Shown: in pieces, positions 4,983 to 5,989 of the stretch
Layout: each line of letters starts with the position of its first letter
How positions within the stretch are numbered: position 1 is the first letter of the stretch
Assembly (NCBI RefSeq): GCF_000226255.1
Contig: NZ_AGFG01000057.1
Span: 1 to 5,989 of the forward strand
Length of the DNA: 5,989 bases
Origin: Desulfovibrio sp. A2
Lineage (GTDB): Bacteria > Desulfobacterota > Desulfovibrionia > Desulfovibrionales > Desulfovibrionaceae
Direction of reading: 5' to 3'
The notes under the pieces: model-generated
Databases searched by the model: none
What the model was told of the DNA's origin: nothing
The model's input: only the letters and a program-made list of their open reading frames with translations
Made by a program: the position numbers and the translations under genes

Positions 4983-5924
4983 GTGATCCCCGTGCTTGAC
5001 ACCAACGACTACGTCGCCAGCCTGCTGTCCCGCGAACGCCCCGGCGAAGCGGGCATCATCGCTTTCTACGAGCACCGCGTGGGCGCCATATGCCGCAACC
5101 CGCGCCTGATGCTCATGCCCCTCGACGACCACCTTGCCCATCGAGGCGACGGCATCTTCGAGAGCATGAAGTACCTGCACCGCCGCATCTACCAGTTGGA
5201 TGCGCACCTTGAGCGCATGCGCCGCTCCGCCGCCGGGCTGTATCTGGCCCCGCCGTGCACGTGGGAGCGCATGCGCGAGATCATCATCGAGGTGGCGCAG
5301 GCGGGCGGCGAGGCGAACGGCTCCATCCGCGTGCTGGTGGGGCGCGGTCCCGGCGGCTTCGGCATCGACCCCGCCGAATGCCCGGAACCCAGCCTGTACG
5401 TGGCAGCCTACCATTTCACCCCCAAGCCCGAGGCGTGGTTCGACAAGGGGCTGACGGCCTTCCGCAGTTCCATCCCCGCCAAGCAGGGCTACCTTGCGCG
5501 CATCAAGAACGCCAACTACCTGCCCAACGTGCTCATGACGCGCGAGGCGCACGAGCGCGCCATGGACGTGCCCTTCTCGTTCGACGACGAAGGCTGCCTG
5601 GCTGAAACCGCCATCGCCAACGTGGCCCTGGTGGACGAAACCGGCACCCTGGTGGTGCCAGAGTTCACCAACGCCCTTGCGGGCACCACCGTGCTGCGCG
5701 CCGTGGAATTGGCCCAGGGTGAGGTGCCCGTCAGCTTCCGCAAGGTGCGCGAGGAAGAACTGCACGCCGCCCGCGAAATCCTGGTGCTGGGCACCAGCTC
5801 CGATTGCGTGGCCGTGGTGGCCTATGAAGGCAGGCCCGTGGCCGACGGCCGCCCCGGACCGGTTTCGCGCCGGTTGCGGGCGCTGTTGCAGGCGGATTTG
5901 ATGGAGAACGGGATTCCATTTTGA
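4983..5924 (+). CDS. Class IV (fold-type IV) PLP-dependent aminotransferase; D-amino-acid transaminase / aminodeoxychorismate lyase-like
   Basis: Predicted cytosolic PLP enzyme of 313 aa, GTG start. The family moves amino groups on branched-chain or D-amino acids, or releases pyruvate from 4-amino-4-deoxychorismate in folate synthesis. Visible motifs are PLDDHLAHRGDGIFES (46-61), LDAHLERMRRSA (72-83, with the phosphate-binding Arg of the HLxR motif), the catalytic Lys K175 in RIKNANYLPNVL, E208 in CLAETAIANVALV (contact to the PLP ring nitrogen), LAGTTVLRAVEL (232-243) and GTSSD (270-274). The PxDDHxxHRGxGxF and NYLPN wording recalls the plant plastid D-amino-acid transaminase/aminodeoxychorismate lyase group more than classic IlvE, as far as I can judge from memory. 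About 45 residues precede the first core motif. No key residue is missing. The specific substrate stays open. Its place after asd suits amino-acid metabolism, but two hairpins separate the genes. Confidence 0.9.
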   Translation: MIPVLDTNDYVASLLSRERPGEAGIIAFYEHRVGAICRNPRLMLMPLDDHLAHRGDGIFESMKYLHRRIYQLDAHLERMRRSAAGLYLAPPCTWERMREIIIEVAQAGGEANGSIRVLVGRGPGGFGIDPAECPEPSLYVAAYHFTPKPEAWFDKGLTAFRSSIPAKQGYLARIKNANYLPNVLMTREAHERAMDVPFSFDDEGCLAETAIANVALVDETGTLVVPEFTNALAGTTVLRAVELAQGEVPVSFRKVREEELHAAREILVLGTSSDCVAVVAYEGRPVADGRPGPVSRRLRALLQADLMENGIPF

Positions 5925-5959
5925 ATTCGTTGAGAATATGAACGCATGTGGGGGGGGCA

Positions 5960-5989
5960 GGAGGGAAACTTTTCCAAAAGTTTCCCTCC
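5960..5989. terminator. Perfect 13-bp hairpin, probable bidirectional terminator (cut by the window end)
   Basis: GGAGGGAAACTTT (5960-5972) pairs exactly with AAAGTTTCCCTCC (5977-5989) around TCCA. Arms that are G-rich outside and A/T-rich inside give a T-run on either strand, so it could end transcripts from both sides. It lies 35 bases after the aminotransferase stop. Similar GGGAAACTTTT-type hairpins are, to my knowledge, common after genes in Desulfovibrio relatives. A run of eight G (5950-5957) precedes it, and the stem may continue beyond the window. Confidence 0.75.

Noticed and set aside
4734..5765. Long minus-strand open frame opposite the aminotransferase gene
   Set aside because: Same shadow effect. 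It crosses two hairpins and the end of asd, and its translation resembles no known protein.

Overview
The window is GC-rich (about two-thirds G+C by eye) and carries five protein genes, all on the + strand. Strong GC bias at third codon positions, GC-rich stem-loops between genes, and a closing hairpin with arms of the GGGAAACTTTT type all fit a sulfate reducer of the Desulfovibrio/Nitratidesulfovibrio group. That placement rests on general familiarity with such genomes, not on a search.

Layout. Positions 48-2030 hold an ABC-F ATPase with two nucleotide-binding domains, of the ribosome-associated, non-transporting kind. Positions 2031-2292 are a visibly less GC-biased, non-coding stretch with three copies of a roughly 30-40 bp imperfectly palindromic repeat, one inverted relative to the other two. 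Positions 2293-2784 encode a MutT-like Nudix hydrolase, whose best ribosome binding site lies inside the last repeat copy. After 216 bases without a gene comes a small YdcZ/DUF606-type membrane protein (3001-3441). It is followed directly by a bulged hairpin and then a 320-base leader full of stem-loops. Aspartate-semialdehyde dehydrogenase (asd) is at 3764-4813. Two strong consecutive hairpins fill most of the 169-base gap before a fold-type IV PLP aminotransferase (4983-5924). A 13-bp perfect hairpin ends the window.

How the genes relate. asd makes the branch-point aldehyde of the lysine/diaminopimelate, threonine and methionine pathways. The downstream aminotransferase is a plausible amino-acid metabolism neighbour (D-amino acid, 4-amino-4-deoxychorismate or branched-chain chemistry), but the double hairpin argues against simple co-transcription. 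The ABC-F protein and the Nudix enzyme may once have been tightly coupled: an ATG with a GGAGGG just upstream sits one base after the ABC-F stop, in the Nudix reading frame, and the repeat-rich segment separates it from the Nudix body. The YdcZ-like protein has no clear link to either side.

No phage, insertion sequence, CRISPR, tRNA, rRNA or defence genes were seen. The protein genes are ordinary housekeeping types. The less explained parts are the repeat cluster, the structured asd leader (in which one ACTCC stretch can pair either with an upstream GGAGT or with the asd Shine-Dalgarno region), and the tandem hairpins after asd.
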